64,000 bases of DNA, from NCBI RefSeq assembly GCF_047314965.1, contig NZ_JBLBVK010000048.1, positions 62,001-126,000 on the forward strand. Direction: 5' to 3'. Below, piece after piece: positions 1 to 8,973 of the stretch; the first letter of the stretch is position 1; each line of letters begins with the position of its first letter. The position numbers were made by a program, and so were the translations under genes. The notes below the pieces were generated by a model, which searched no databases, was not told the origin of the DNA, and was given only the letters and a program-made list of their open reading frames with translations. The stretch is from JAVJUV01 sp047314965. Its GTDB lineage: Bacteria; Pseudomonadota; Alphaproteobacteria; Rhodobacterales; Rhodobacteraceae.

Positions 1-108
1 CTGACGGATGATCATCCCTGGGCGCAGGCATTCGTGGTGATCGAAGCCCGGCCGATTGGAAAAGCCGTGGGTGGGGCAAGACCCGACAAGACACGCGGGT
101 TAGCTTGA
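1..108 (+). CDS. acpS: 3' end of holo-ACP synthase (AcpS), partial
   Basis: The window opens inside a reading frame that ends at a TGA at 106-108. The visible 35 residues contain LTDDHPWAQAFVVIEA, which resembles the conserved C-terminal strand of AcpS, the enzyme that transfers phosphopantetheine from CoA to acyl carrier protein. The following tail (RPIGKAVGGARPDK) looks like an unstructured extension. Its position 53 bases upstream of lepB matches the acpS-lepB-rnc order known in Rhodobacterales. The catalytic part lies outside the window, so the call rests on a short C-terminal motif and context. Confidence 0.65.
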   Translation: MTDDHPWAQAFVVIEARPIGKAVGGARPDKTRGLA

Positions 109-161
109 CTTGTTTGAATGCTGACCGCAGAAAGCGTCGGCGCGTTTGAGGCGGAGCGGAC

Positions 162-950
162 ATGACAGAAAAATCCGGCACAGTGGTGGAAGGGATCGTA
201 GAAACGGTCAAGACCATCGTATACGCCCTACTTATCGCCGGCGTCGTCCGAACACTTTTCTTTCAGCCTTTCTGGATTCCTTCGGGTTCCATGAAGGATA
301 CTCTGCTCATCGGTGACTTCTTGTTCGTAAACAAGATGGCCTACGGTTATTCGAGCTATTCCTGTCCGTTTTCCCTTTGTCCTATTGATGGTCGGATTTT
401 TGGCCGGGAGCCTGAGAGAGGCGATGTCGTCGTTTTTCGGCATCCGGTTAACGGTCAGGATTTTATCAAGCGGGTTGTTGGACTGCCGGGTGACACCGTG
501 CAGATGCGCTCGGGCCAGTTGTTTATCAATGGCTCTCCTGTACCACAGGTGGCTGACGGTACATATGTCGAAGCCTATGAACCGCAGGGTCCGGTTGGCT
601 CTCGTCCTGTTTGCGTCGAAGGTATCCCGCCATTGGGCAGCGCGTGTACCAAGGAAAAATCGGTGGAGACGCTCCCCAACGGGGTTCAGCATTCCGTTCT
701 GAACGCCAACGACGGACGCTTCGATAACACCGGCGTCTTTTCGGTGCCTGAGGACCAGTACTTTTTCGTGGGAGACAACAGAGATAACTCCACCGACAGC
801 CGAGAAAGGCCTGAGTTCGGAGGAGTTGGGTTCGTTCCTTTCGAGAACCTCATCGGCCGCGCTGACCGCGTCATGTTTTCCTCCGCAGGACGCTCGCTCT
901 TCTTTGTCTGGACATGGCGGCCTGATCGGTTCTTCAAGAAGATCGAGTGA
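162..950 (+). CDS. lepB: signal peptidase I
   Basis: 262 aa. LepB cleaves signal peptides from Sec- and Tat-exported proteins at the outer face of the cytoplasmic membrane. Residues 15-33 form one N-terminal membrane segment. It is followed by the catalytic serine motif IPSGSMKDTLLIGD, the catalytic lysine in GQDFIKRVVGLPGD, and the late conserved box FVGDNRDNSTDSR. The serine-lysine dyad is intact and the length is normal for an alphaproteobacterial LepB with one membrane anchor. The ATG at 162 follows a purine-rich stretch (GCGGAGCGGA). The stop codon overlaps the start of rnc by one base, so the two are probably translationally coupled. Confidence 0.96.
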   Translation: MTEKSGTVVEGIVETVKTIVYALLIAGVVRTLFFQPFWIPSGSMKDTLLIGDFLFVNKMAYGYSSYSCPFSLCPIDGRIFGREPERGDVVVFRHPVNGQDFIKRVVGLPGDTVQMRSGQLFINGSPVPQVADGTYVEAYEPQGPVGSRPVCVEGIPPLGSACTKEKSVETLPNGVQHSVLNANDGRFDNTGVFSVPEDQYFFVGDNRDNSTDSRERPEFGGVGFVPFENLIGRADRVMFSSAGRSLFFVWTWRPDRFFKKIE

Positions 951-1630
951 TGCGTCTCTCCGGCGAACTATCGGCCTTTTCCAAGCGACTGGGCCACAGT
1001 TTCTCGCAACCCGAATTGTTGGTAAGGGCGGTAACGCACGCTTCAATTTCTTCCGAATCCCGTCCCGACAATCAACGGCTGGAATTTCTCGGAGATCGTG
1101 TCCTGGGTCTTGCAATGGCCGAAGCCTTGCTGCGGGCTGATCCCAACGCGACGGAAGGTCAGCTAGCTCCAAGGTTCAATGCGCTTGTACGGAAAGAAAC
1201 TTGTGCTGATGTCGCCCGACAGATCGACCTTGGCTCAGTTCTGAAGCTTGGCCGCTCGGAAATGATGTCCGGGGGTCGCAGGAAGGAGGCTCTCCTCGGG
1301 GATGCCATGGAAGCTGTAATTGCGGCGGTTTATCTTGATGCCGGTTTCGACGTGGCCCGAGAGATCGTCGTTCATCTTTGGGGAAACAGGATCGACACGG
1401 TGAAGACCGATGCTCGAGATCCGAAAACGTCGCTTCAGGAATGGGCACAGGCGCGTGGGCAGAACCCGCCAAATTATCGTGAACTGGACCGCAAAGGCCC
1501 CGACCATGCGCCGGTCTTCACCGTCGAGGTACGGCTGGAGTCCGGAGAAACAGCACAGGCACAAGCCAATTCCAAACGGGCTGCCGAACAAATGGCGGCG
1601 CGATCGCTTCTGTCCGCTCTGGGCGCCTAG
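950..1630 (+). CDS. rnc: ribonuclease III
   Basis: 226 aa. RNase III cuts double-stranded RNA, including the 30S rRNA precursor. The family signature NQRLEFLGDRVLG lies at about residues 40-52, and the second acidic metal-binding site is in DAMEAVIAAVYLDAG. A C-terminal double-stranded RNA-binding domain follows (TSLQEWAQARGQ through SKRAAEQMAARSLL). The ATG at 950 overlaps the lepB stop by one base (TGATG). A GTG one codon earlier is possible but less natural. The stop codon overlaps the stop of the convergent MFS gene by two bases. In most alphaproteobacteria era follows directly; here it is separated by that gene. Confidence 0.96.
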   Translation: MRLSGELSAFSKRLGHSFSQPELLVRAVTHASISSESRPDNQRLEFLGDRVLGLAMAEALLRADPNATEGQLAPRFNALVRKETCADVARQIDLGSVLKLGRSEMMSGGRRKEALLGDAMEAVIAAVYLDAGFDVAREIVVHLWGNRIDTVKTDARDPKTSLQEWAQARGQNPPNYRELDRKGPDHAPVFTVEVRLESGETAQAQANSKRAAEQMAARSLLSALGA

Positions 1631-2781
1631 GAAACTCGCGATGCGCTGCGCATGAACGCCCAATGCGCGACGACGCTGGCGCAAAGCATGGCCGCACCAA
1701 GAATAAACGCAGTACCTGCGTTGCCGGTCCAATCCGACACTGCACCGCCGAGTGCGGGGCCCACCATCATGACCGCGTAGTAAATGGCAAAGAAAACTCC
1801 CATCCCGAAGGCCCGGGCTTCGGGCCGCAGAACTTGTGACGGCATCGTCATGATGGGACCCGCGGCAAGTCCCATTATCAGGCCAGAGATTGCATAGGTC
1901 GGCGAGAGCATCGCGTCTGGAAGAATGATAAGGAAGGGCAAAAACAAGATGCTACCAATCTGGCTGAATAGGATCACCGGGTCGCGTCCGAACTTGTCCG
2001 ACATTATGCCACCGAGAGGAACGCCAATCCCGACCATCAGCGTGAATAGACTAATGACGGAACTTGCAGCAGTTGCTTGGATTCCGCGTTCTGTCAGAAG
2101 CAGAGGGCCAAATCCGAAAACCATGGCCAAGGCGGAATTGAATAGTGCCCACACTCCGGCTGCCAGAAAAAGCGGAACAACCGGGAACTTTCCGTAGGCT
2201 GCCGGCACTACGGCATCGTCGGTTCCAGGTGCCGGTCGATAAATCAAAAGAAAGAGTGTGAGAGATGCAGCAACAGAGAAGACAACGACAAGCCAGCCAA
2301 CGTACAGGCCGCCCGCCGCTGTGGCGAGAGGAAGGACCAAAAGAGCGGCGGCAATTCCGATTGGCCATGAGCTGATGAATATGCCCATTGCCGTTCCGAT
2401 TTCGCGCCCGGCAAACCAATCGACCAGCATTTTGGTCATGACGATATTCACAACGACGCCACCGATCCCGGCCAAGATCCGTCCTGACATGAGGACGGAC
2501 CAGCTTTCGCCCAAAGCCATCATTAGGCCGCCGGCCAGCATTGCAGCAAGGCTCCAACCCACGACCCGTCGATCGCCGAACCGGACAGCCAATGTTCCGC
2601 CGGGTATGGCGACAACCACGCCTGGGCCCAAATACAATCCGATCAGCAGGCCAATATCCGCCAGATTTGCAGAATAGCTTTCCATAATGAACGGCGAGAG
2701 GGCGGCCACTGATTGGTACTGAAAAGCCATATTTGTTCGCGCGAAGAACAGAACGAAAAGGATCAGCCAGCGCATCGACAT
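1627..2781 (-). CDS. MFS transporter
   Basis: 384 aa, about 12 hydrophobic segments, typical of the major facilitator superfamily. The cytoplasmic loop between TM2 and TM3 reads TLAVRFGDRRVVGWS, and the matching loop of the second half reads IMSDKFGRDP, the usual MFS motif A. The substrate cannot be read from sequence; the overall pattern resembles small-molecule or anion antiporters of the CynX/NarK type. The reading frame runs open further upstream, but the start at 2781 (MSMRWLILFVLFF) places the first membrane segment at the N terminus. The gene lies on the opposite strand between rnc and era, which are usually adjacent, and therefore looks like an insertion. Confidence 0.85.
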   Translation of the reverse strand: MSMRWLILFVLFFARTNMAFQYQSVAALSPFIMESYSANLADIGLLIGLYLGPGVVVAIPGGTLAVRFGDRRVVGWSLAAMLAGGLMMALGESWSVLMSGRILAGIGGVVVNIVMTKMLVDWFAGREIGTAMGIFISSWPIGIAAALLVLPLATAAGGLYVGWLVVVFSVAASLTLFLLIYRPAPGTDDAVVPAAYGKFPVVPLFLAAGVWALFNSALAMVFGFGPLLLTERGIQATAASSVISLFTLMVGIGVPLGGIMSDKFGRDPVILFSQIGSILFLPFLIILPDAMLSPTYAISGLIMGLAAGPIMTMPSQVLRPEARAFGMGVFFAIYYAVMMVGPALGGAVSDWTGNAGTAFILGAAMLCASVVAHWAFMRSASRVS

Positions 2782-2901
2782 TTTGTGAAGTCCCCCAACT
2801 ACAGCCTTGCCAGAAATCGATCCGATGCAAAAGCTTCTCTTGCGCTGGTCAACGGGCCGGAAATCCGCTATCCGCCCGGCATTCCAGATAAGGTTTGCCC
2901 C

Positions 2902-3810
2902 ATGACAACCCGTGCCGGTTTCGTAGCTCTGATCGGAGAACCAAACGCCGGTAAGTCGACTCTTCTCAACCGAATGGTTGGTGCGAAGGTTTCTATTGTC
3001 ACCCACAAAGTGCAAACGACAAGGGCGCGTATCCGCGGAGTTGCCATCGAAGGCGAAAGCCAGATCGTATTTGTCGACACTCCTGGCCTGTTTCGGCCAC
3101 GGCGACGTTTGGACAGAGCGATGGTTGCCGCTGCATGGGGCGGGGCAGCCGATGCCGACATCATCGTACTTCTCGTCGAGGCACATCGCGGGATTACGGC
3201 AGGCGTCGAGGTTATTCTCGAACGGCTGGAGGAAGTTGCCAAGGGCCACCGGGTAGCACTCGCGATCAACAAGATCGACCGCGTCGATCGTCCAGTACTC
3301 TTGGGATTGGCCGAAGATCTGAACAGTCGGTTCCCTTTTGTCGAAACGTTCATGATCTCTGCCGAGAAGGGGTATGGGGTGGATGATCTGAAGGCATGGC
3401 TGGCGCATGAGCTGCCCGAGGGGCCTTGGCTTTACCCGGAAGACCAGATTGCCGACCTGCCTTTGCGGATGATCGCTGCCGAAATGACGCGCGAGAAACT
3501 GACGCTTCGCCTGCATCAGGAACTACCATACCAGTTGACGGTGGAAACGGAGAATTGGGAAGAGAGAGACGACGGTTCCGTCCGGATCGATCAGGTGGTT
3601 TATGTTGCGCGAGATGGGCACAAGGGGATCATCCTTGGCAAGAAGGGTGAGACGATCAAGACAATTGGTCAGCTTGCACGGGAAGAAATCTCCCGGTTCC
3701 TGGAAAGAAAAGTTCATCTCTTTCTGACCGTGAAAGTTAGGCCAAACTGGCTGGACGAGGCCGAAAGGTACTCTGAGATGGGCCTGGATTTCAGCGACGG
3801 GAATTCATGA
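2902..3810 (+). CDS. era: GTPase Era
   Basis: 302 aa, the normal length. Era binds the 3' end of 16S rRNA and helps 30S subunit maturation. G1 is GEPNAGKST near residue 12, G3 is DTPG, and G4 is NKID. The C-terminal KH RNA-binding domain contains GKKGETIKTIGQLAREE. The chosen ATG gives the standard Era start (MTTRAGFVALIGEPN); the frame is open upstream but has no family similarity there. The 120-base region shared with the divergent MFS gene must hold its own promoter. The stop overlaps the next gene by four bases (ATGA). Confidence 0.96.
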   Translation: MTTRAGFVALIGEPNAGKSTLLNRMVGAKVSIVTHKVQTTRARIRGVAIEGESQIVFVDTPGLFRPRRRLDRAMVAAAWGGAADADIIVLLVEAHRGITAGVEVILERLEEVAKGHRVALAINKIDRVDRPVLLGLAEDLNSRFPFVETFMISAEKGYGVDDLKAWLAHELPEGPWLYPEDQIADLPLRMIAAEMTREKLTLRLHQELPYQLTVETENWEERDDGSVRIDQVVYVARDGHKGIILGKKGETIKTIGQLAREEISRFLERKVHLFLTVKVRPNWLDEAERYSEMGLDFSDGNS

Positions 3811-4136
3811 CGAGGCTGACAACGGAAATCTGGGTTGCCGCATATCTGACCCGATGCCGTCTGGCAACGATCCCTGCATTTATTGTTCAGAAGGGCGACC
3901 CAACTGCCGGTGCAGTGCTCATAAAACTGAATACACTCGACGGACGCGCCGCTTGTTTCCAAAGGTCATTCGATCTGATTACCGGCGAACGTCAGTGGAT
4001 TATTTTGGCGGAAGGCGATGAGCACTTGGTCGACGAAAGCATCGTCAAACAGCGGGGATTCGATCCAGACCTTTGGGTAATTGAGATCGAAGATCGGGAT
4101 GGCCGCCATCTTCTGGATGAGCCGGGCATGACCTGA
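3807..4136 (+). CDS. DUF1491 family protein
   Basis: 109 aa, function unknown. It matches the DUF1491 family (conserved TEIWVAAYLTRC start, then a region with GERQWIILAEGD and a C-terminal RGFDPDLWVIEIEDRDGRHLL), which in Rhodobacterales is usually encoded next to era. The start codon overlaps the era stop (ATGA), so the two are co-transcribed. No signal peptide or membrane segment is present; it is probably a small cytoplasmic alpha/beta protein. recO, often found nearby in relatives, is absent: the next gene is convergent and only two bases away. Confidence 0.85.
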   Translation: MTRLTTEIWVAAYLTRCRLATIPAFIVQKGDPTAGAVLIKLNTLDGRAACFQRSFDLITGERQWIILAEGDEHLVDESIVKQRGFDPDLWVIEIEDRDGRHLLDEPGMT

Positions 4137-4138
4137 AG

Positions 4139-4783
4139 TCAGTCGTTCGCAAGTCTGACCAATTCTGCGACCTGCGGCCCGATATCTTCTACGACAAGCT
4201 CTATCCCTTTTGCATTCGGATGGATGCCGTCTCCTTGCATAAACTCTTCCAATGCTGATTGTCTGTCATCTGCTTTGATCAGAGCGGCAAGAAAGTTTGG
4301 ATAGAAAAGCGTGCCATACTTGGCCGCAAGCTCTGGATACATCGCGTCGAATGCAGCCTCAAAATCTGGCCCGTAATTCGAAGGGGAATCCATGCCTACC
4401 AAAAGAACGGGCAAATCGCGGGATCCGGTTATTTCAAGAATCCCTTCAAGATTTGATCGGCTCGCAGCTGGATCTATACCACGCAACAGGTCATTTCCGC
4501 CAAGCGCCACGATCACACCATCGACTTCGGGTGTCAGTGTCCACTCGATGCGGCTCAGCCCACCGGCTGTGGTGTCGCCTGAGACGCCTGCGTTAATGAT
4601 TCTGGCATCGAGACCTTTGGAAAGGAGCCACTCTTCAAGCTGAGGAACGAAACCTTGGCTGGCAGGCAGACCATAACCCTGGGTGAGGCTGTCACCAAGC
4701 GCGGCGATAACAACAGGTTCGGCCGAAGCAAGTCCGGCGCTCGCGATTGCTGAAAATCCGACGTTGCAGAAGATGCGGATCAC
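4139..4783 (-). CDS. tesA: GDSL-type arylesterase / acyl-CoA thioesterase I-like
   Basis: 214 aa from a GTG at 4783. SGNH hydrolase, predicted periplasmic: residues 1-21 form a signal peptide (cleavage after GLASA). Block I is ALGDSLTQG with the nucleophile at Ser32, block III is ALGGNDLLRG, and block V is GDGIHPN with the catalytic Asp and His. Such enzymes hydrolyse aryl esters, lysophospholipids or acyl thioesters. It is divergent from the ABC pair at 4827-8053, the same arrangement as tesA-ybbA-ybbP in Escherichia coli. An ATG at 4828 is an alternative start, but it would overlap the start of the divergent gene and put a basic leader before the signal peptide. Confidence 0.88.
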   Translation of the reverse strand: MIRIFCNVGFSAIASAGLASAEPVVIAALGDSLTQGYGLPASQGFVPQLEEWLLSKGLDARIINAGVSGDTTAGGLSRIEWTLTPEVDGVIVALGGNDLLRGIDPAASRSNLEGILEITGSRDLPVLLVGMDSPSNYGPDFEAAFDAMYPELAAKYGTLFYPNFLAALIKADDRQSALEEFMQGDGIHPNAKGIELVVEDIGPQVAELVRLAND

Positions 4784-4826
4784 CCCATATGGCGTAGGGA
4801 GACGACGGGGCCAGACCGGAGATAGC

Positions 4827-5528
4827 ATGACCGAAACGATCCTCTCGCTAAAGGACGCGACACTTTCCCTAGAAGGGAATGCGGGTCGGGTCGACATCCT
4901 CAAAGGGATTTCAATGGATGTCGCGCGTGGTTCGTCCGTTGGTTTGATCGGACCATCTGGGTCGGGCAAGTCTTCGCTCCTTATGCTGATGGGCGGGCTG
5001 GAACGTGCAACCAGCGGTCAGGTGATAGCACTGGGACACGACCTGACGACGCTCGGCGAAGACGCGCTTGCCCGCTTTCGCAGGGAACATATGGGGGTAG
5101 TATTTCAATCCTTCCACCTAATTCCGACGATGACCGCTCTTGAGAACGTGGCGACCCCATTGGAATTGGCGGGCAAGATCGATGCCTTTGAGCGCGCCAA
5201 AGAGGAACTCAAGGCTGTCGGTCTTGCAGAGCGACTGGATCATTATCCGTCCCAGATGTCTGGTGGCGAACAACAGCGTGTTGCACTTGCTCGCGCGGTG
5301 GCTCCACGCCCGGACATCCTGCTGGCCGACGAACCCACTGGGAATCTCGACGCCTCGACGGGTCAGGCGATTATGGAGCTTCTGTTCGGTTTGCAAGAGC
5401 GACACGGTGCTACCCTTGTCTTGGTGACTCATTCGCCGCAACTGGCTGGGCGCTGCGATCGAATCATTCAATTGGAGGACGGCCGAATCGTAGATGGCGA
5501 CCGTAATCAGGCCGAGGCCGCTGAATGA
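4827..5528 (+). CDS. ABC transporter ATP-binding protein, YbbA/LolD type
   Basis: 233 aa. Walker A is GPSGSGKSS, the signature is MSGGEQQRVALARAV, Walker B is ILLADEPTGNLD, and the H-loop is VTHSP. The 'ADEPTGNLD' form is typical of the MacB/LolD/YbbA branch, which works with FtsX-like permeases in mechanotransmission or lipid/lipoprotein handling rather than uptake. The stop overlaps the permease start by four bases. It is next to an esterase as in E. coli tesA-ybbA-ybbP, suggesting a shared envelope lipid role (inference). The start is ATG 4827, only 43 bases from the chosen esterase start, so the divergent promoters are compact. Confidence 0.93.
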   Translation: MTETILSLKDATLSLEGNAGRVDILKGISMDVARGSSVGLIGPSGSGKSSLLMLMGGLERATSGQVIALGHDLTTLGEDALARFRREHMGVVFQSFHLIPTMTALENVATPLELAGKIDAFERAKEELKAVGLAERLDHYPSQMSGGEQQRVALARAVAPRPDILLADEPTGNLDASTGQAIMELLFGLQERHGATLVLVTHSPQLAGRCDRIIQLEDGRIVDGDRNQAEAAE

Positions 5529-8053
5529 GCTTCTCGGTCGCCCGAAAAATTGCGCGCCGTGAGTTGCGCGGGGGCCTGATTGGCTTTCGGATATTCCTCG
5601 CCTGCCTGATCTTGGGCGTCGCGGCCATCGCTGCTGTCGGTAGCGTGCGCGAGTCCATTCGCGAAGGTCTGGAGCGCGAAGGTGCGGTCATCCTCGGGGG
5701 GGATGCCGAACTTGAGCTAACCTACCGTTTTGCGGAACCTGAAGAACTAGAATGGATGCGCACCAAGGCGACGTCTGTCGCCGAAGTCGTCGACTTTCGG
5801 TCAATGGCTGTCTTCGGAGTCGGTGAGGCAGCTGAGCGCGGACTGACTCAGGTCAAAGGGGTTGACGACGCCTATCCCCTTGTCGGGACTGTCCGGCTTT
5901 CGCCCAATATTCCGCTTCACGAAGCGCTTGCAGGGTCTGGGGGTGTTCCCGGCGCTGTGATGGCGCCGCTCCTCGTCGACCGACTGGGTATGGAAGTTGG
6001 TGAGTCATTTCGCTTGGGCACGCAGGAGTTCATTCTTTCTGCCAGGCTCGAGCATGAGCCCGACGACGCCGGAGGCGGTTTTGGCCTTGGCCCTCGCACG
6101 ATCGTCCGCACGGCTGATCTCGCCGATAGCGGGTTGATCCAGCCTGGAACGTTGTACGAGACGGAGTACAAGTTGCGATTGCCCATCGATGCCGATCTGG
6201 ACTCTCTGGAAGCCGAAGTGGAGACGTCTTTTACTGGCGTCCGCTGGCGAGATCGTCGAAACGGGGCTCCCGGCGTCGAGCGTTTTGTAGATCGCCTGTC
6301 TTCGTTCCTGGTACTCGTAGGCCTGGCAGGTCTTGCGGTTGGCGGCGTTGGAATCTCTGCGGCCGTTCGAGCCTATCTCGAACGAAAGACGGATGTCATC
6401 GCCACCCTCAAGACATTGGGTGCCGACAACAAGACGATCTTCCAAATCTATTTTCTTCAGATCGGAACCCTGACTGCCATTGGACTGACAGCGGGTCTTG
6501 CCCTTGGCGCCGTTCTTCCGCTGATCTTTGCGCCTTTGCTTGAAAGCCAACTACCAGTGCCTGCTGTTTTTCGGCTGCATTTCGGGCCCCTGATCGAGGC
6601 CGCACTTTATGGCGTATTGGCAGCGCTCATCTTCACGCTATGGCCCTTGGCGCGAGTCGAAGAGGTGCGTCCGGCAACCCTGTTCCGCGATGGAGGAGGA
6701 TCGAAGCGTCGGCTTCCCCGGACGCTCTGGATGGTAGTGACCATTCTTCTGGTCGCGACACTTATTTGCTGCGCAGCCTACTTGTCCGGCCTATGGACGC
6801 TGACGCTTGGTGCCGCCGGAGGCCTGCTTGGTGCCTTTGCAATCCTGGTCTTGTCCGCCGATGCGGCGCGATGGTTGTCCCGACGAGCGGCACGGGCCCG
6901 GTTGGTTCGGGGCCGGAGTGCGTTGAGGCTTGCCCTCGGCTCTGTTGCCGGTCCCGGAGGAGAGGCAAGCTCGGTAGTGCTTTCGCTGGGTTTGGGCCTG
7001 ACGGTGCTGGCGGCGGTAGGCCAAATCGATGCGAACCTGCGCGGTGCTATCGAACGTGATCTGCCTGAAGTCGCTCCGTCCTTCTTCATGGTCGATATCC
7101 AGCCTAGTCAGATGGACCGCTTTCAAGAGCGTCTCGTGAACGATCCGGCGGTCGAAAAGATCGAAAGCGCGCCAATGTTGCGCGGCATCATCACGCGCAT
7201 CAACGGCAAGCCCGCCGAAGAAGTGGCGGGTGACCATTGGGTCCTGCGTGGCGATCGCGGCGTGACCTATTCGGACGAACCGCCGGGGGGAACAAAGATT
7301 ACCCATGGCAAATGGTGGCCGGAGGGATACTCTGGATCGCCCCAGGTTTCGTTCGCTACTGATGAAGCTCAAGAGTTGGGCTTGCAGTTGGGCGATGAGA
7401 TCACGGTGAATATTCTTGGCCGCGACATCACTGCAGAAATCGTGAACTTCAGGGAAGTCGATTTCTCGACCGCGGGCATCGGCTTTGTCATGTCGATGAA
7501 CCCGGACGCTCTTTCCGGAGCGCCGCACACTTTCATTTCGACGGTCTATGCGGATGAAGATGCTGAAGCGGCTATTCTGCGCGATATCTCCAACGCATTT
7601 CCCAACATCACCGCAATTCGGGTAAAGGACGCCATTGAACGGGTCTCTGAAGTCTTGGCAGGCATTGCTGCGGCGATCACTTATGGAGCTCTGGTCACAC
7701 TCGTTACCGGTGGTGTGGTCCTGATCGGGGCGGCAGCCGCGAGTGTCTACGCACGGACATACGAGGCCGCGATCCTGAAGACACTTGGCGCGTCCCGGAC
7801 GACAATCCTTGCCAGCTTCACCTTGCGTTCGGCCTTTCTGGGAGCTGCGGCAGGGATCGTAGCCATTTTAGCTGGGGCATTGGCTGGTTGGGGCGTAATG
7901 ACATTTGTAATGGATACCGATTATATCTTCGAACCCATTTCGGCCCTGCTGATTGTAGTGGGGGGAGTTCTCGCGACGCTTCTGGCCGGTCTTGTCTTTG
8001 CATGGGCACCATTGGCTGCGCGGCCGGCGCAAGTGCTTCGAGCCCGCGAATAA
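5525..8053 (+). CDS. FtsX-family ABC transporter permease, YbbP type
   Basis: 842 aa. One N-terminal membrane segment (about residues 20-40) is followed by a periplasmic domain. Next come three TM segments of the first FtsX unit (about 258-380, including FLVLVGLAGLAVGGVGISAA) and a central pair near 400-445. A second periplasmic domain and a second FtsX unit follow at the C terminus (about 715-835, with YGALVTLVTGGVVLIGAAAA). This duplicated layout is that of YbbP. The motif LKTLGA occurs in both FtsX units, at the coupling helix that contacts the ATPase. It overlaps the ATPase gene by four bases. A small hairpin follows the stop. Confidence 0.92.
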   Translation: MSFSVARKIARRELRGGLIGFRIFLACLILGVAAIAAVGSVRESIREGLEREGAVILGGDAELELTYRFAEPEELEWMRTKATSVAEVVDFRSMAVFGVGEAAERGLTQVKGVDDAYPLVGTVRLSPNIPLHEALAGSGGVPGAVMAPLLVDRLGMEVGESFRLGTQEFILSARLEHEPDDAGGGFGLGPRTIVRTADLADSGLIQPGTLYETEYKLRLPIDADLDSLEAEVETSFTGVRWRDRRNGAPGVERFVDRLSSFLVLVGLAGLAVGGVGISAAVRAYLERKTDVIATLKTLGADNKTIFQIYFLQIGTLTAIGLTAGLALGAVLPLIFAPLLESQLPVPAVFRLHFGPLIEAALYGVLAALIFTLWPLARVEEVRPATLFRDGGGSKRRLPRTLWMVVTILLVATLICCAAYLSGLWTLTLGAAGGLLGAFAILVLSADAARWLSRRAARARLVRGRSALRLALGSVAGPGGEASSVVLSLGLGLTVLAAVGQIDANLRGAIERDLPEVAPSFFMVDIQPSQMDRFQERLVNDPAVEKIESAPMLRGIITRINGKPAEEVAGDHWVLRGDRGVTYSDEPPGGTKITHGKWWPEGYSGSPQVSFATDEAQELGLQLGDEITVNILGRDITAEIVNFREVDFSTAGIGFVMSMNPDALSGAPHTFISTVYADEDAEAAILRDISNAFPNITAIRVKDAIERVSEVLAGIAAAITYGALVTLVTGGVVLIGAAAASVYARTYEAAILKTLGASRTTILASFTLRSAFLGAAAGIVAILAGALAGWGVMTFVMDTDYIFEPISALLIVVGGVLATLLAGLVFAWAPLAARPAQVLRARE

Positions 8054-8078
8054 CCGCCTTCCATCTGGCGGAAATTTT
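8054..8078 (+). terminator. possible weak intrinsic terminator
   Basis: CCGCC (8054-8058) pairs with GGCGG (8067-8071) around an 8-base loop and is followed by AAATTTT. The stem is short and the tract has only four T, so termination may be partial. It lies immediately after the YbbP-like stop and before the amino acid transporter. Confidence 0.35.
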
Positions 8079-8154
8079 CCGGGCAGTCTTCTCTGGCACT
8101 GGACAATTTCTGGCGCTCGGCCAAGCATGCGGCCATCTTCAGGGAGCATGAATC

Positions 8155-8970
8155 ATGAAACTTCTGAGCACGACGATACTGGTTTCCGTTTTTGCCACGG
8201 GCGCGATGGCCCAGAATGACTGCGCGGCAGGAAAAACCCTTGAGGACGGCAAGCTGACGATTGCGACGGGTAATCCGGCCTATTTTCCGTGGGTGATCGA
8301 TGATGCGCCGGAATCCAAACAAGGTTTCGAGGCAGCAGTTGCGTATGCGGTCGCCGAGCGGATGGGTTTCGGAGACGAGCAGGTTGTGTGGGTGAGATCG
8401 TCTTTCGATCAGGCGATCCAACCGGGGGCAAAAGATTTTGACTTCAATCTTCAGCAATACTCGATCACCGAGGAGCGTGAGGAAGTCGTAGACTTCTCGG
8501 TTCCCTATTACTCGGCGGCGATGGCTGTCCTGACCCGCCAACCCGTTGTCGATAGTGGTGCGACGGCGTCTGTCTCGTCTCTAAAGAGCCTAATCTGGGG
8601 TGCCGATGCGAACACGACGGCGGTACCGATGTTGGCGGATCTCATTCAACCCGAAAAGGATCCACTGCTCTACGGAGACAACGCCGATGTGGTCGAAGCC
8701 ATGAAGGCCAATCAGATCGACGCCGCTCTTTTCGATCTCCCGACGGCGTTATATCTCGGTGCAGTTGTCTTGGACGACGGGGTGATCCTTGGTCAGTTCC
8801 CTGCTGAGCGCAGCCAAAATCCGGACCAGTTCGGCCTCTTGATGGAGGAAGGCAACCCTTTGAAAGAATGCGTAGATGCCGCGCTGACGTCGATGAAGGA
8901 CGATGGCACGCTAGCCGCGATCGAGGCCGAGTGGTTGTCCGAGACCACGGGTGTTCCGGTCATCGAGTAA
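8155..8970 (+). CDS. polar amino acid ABC transporter substrate-binding protein
   Basis: 271 aa. Residues 1-19 are a signal peptide (cleavage after GAMA). The mature protein belongs to solute-binding family 3: LTIATGNPAYFPWVI starts the first lobe, and the ligand-contacting region near QQYSITEEREEVVDFSVPYY matches the family signature (usual form S.T.eR...vdFs.PY). The ligand is a polar amino acid or a related compound; the exact one cannot be inferred. It is followed by its permease after 3 bases and then its ATPase, so the system is complete apart from the possibility of a second permease. Confidence 0.9.
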   Translation: MKLLSTTILVSVFATGAMAQNDCAAGKTLEDGKLTIATGNPAYFPWVIDDAPESKQGFEAAVAYAVAERMGFGDEQVVWVRSSFDQAIQPGAKDFDFNLQQYSITEEREEVVDFSVPYYSAAMAVLTRQPVVDSGATASVSSLKSLIWGADANTTAVPMLADLIQPEKDPLLYGDNADVVEAMKANQIDAALFDLPTALYLGAVVLDDGVILGQFPAERSQNPDQFGLLMEEGNPLKECVDAALTSMKDDGTLAAIEAEWLSETTGVPVIE

Positions 8971-8973
8971 GAC

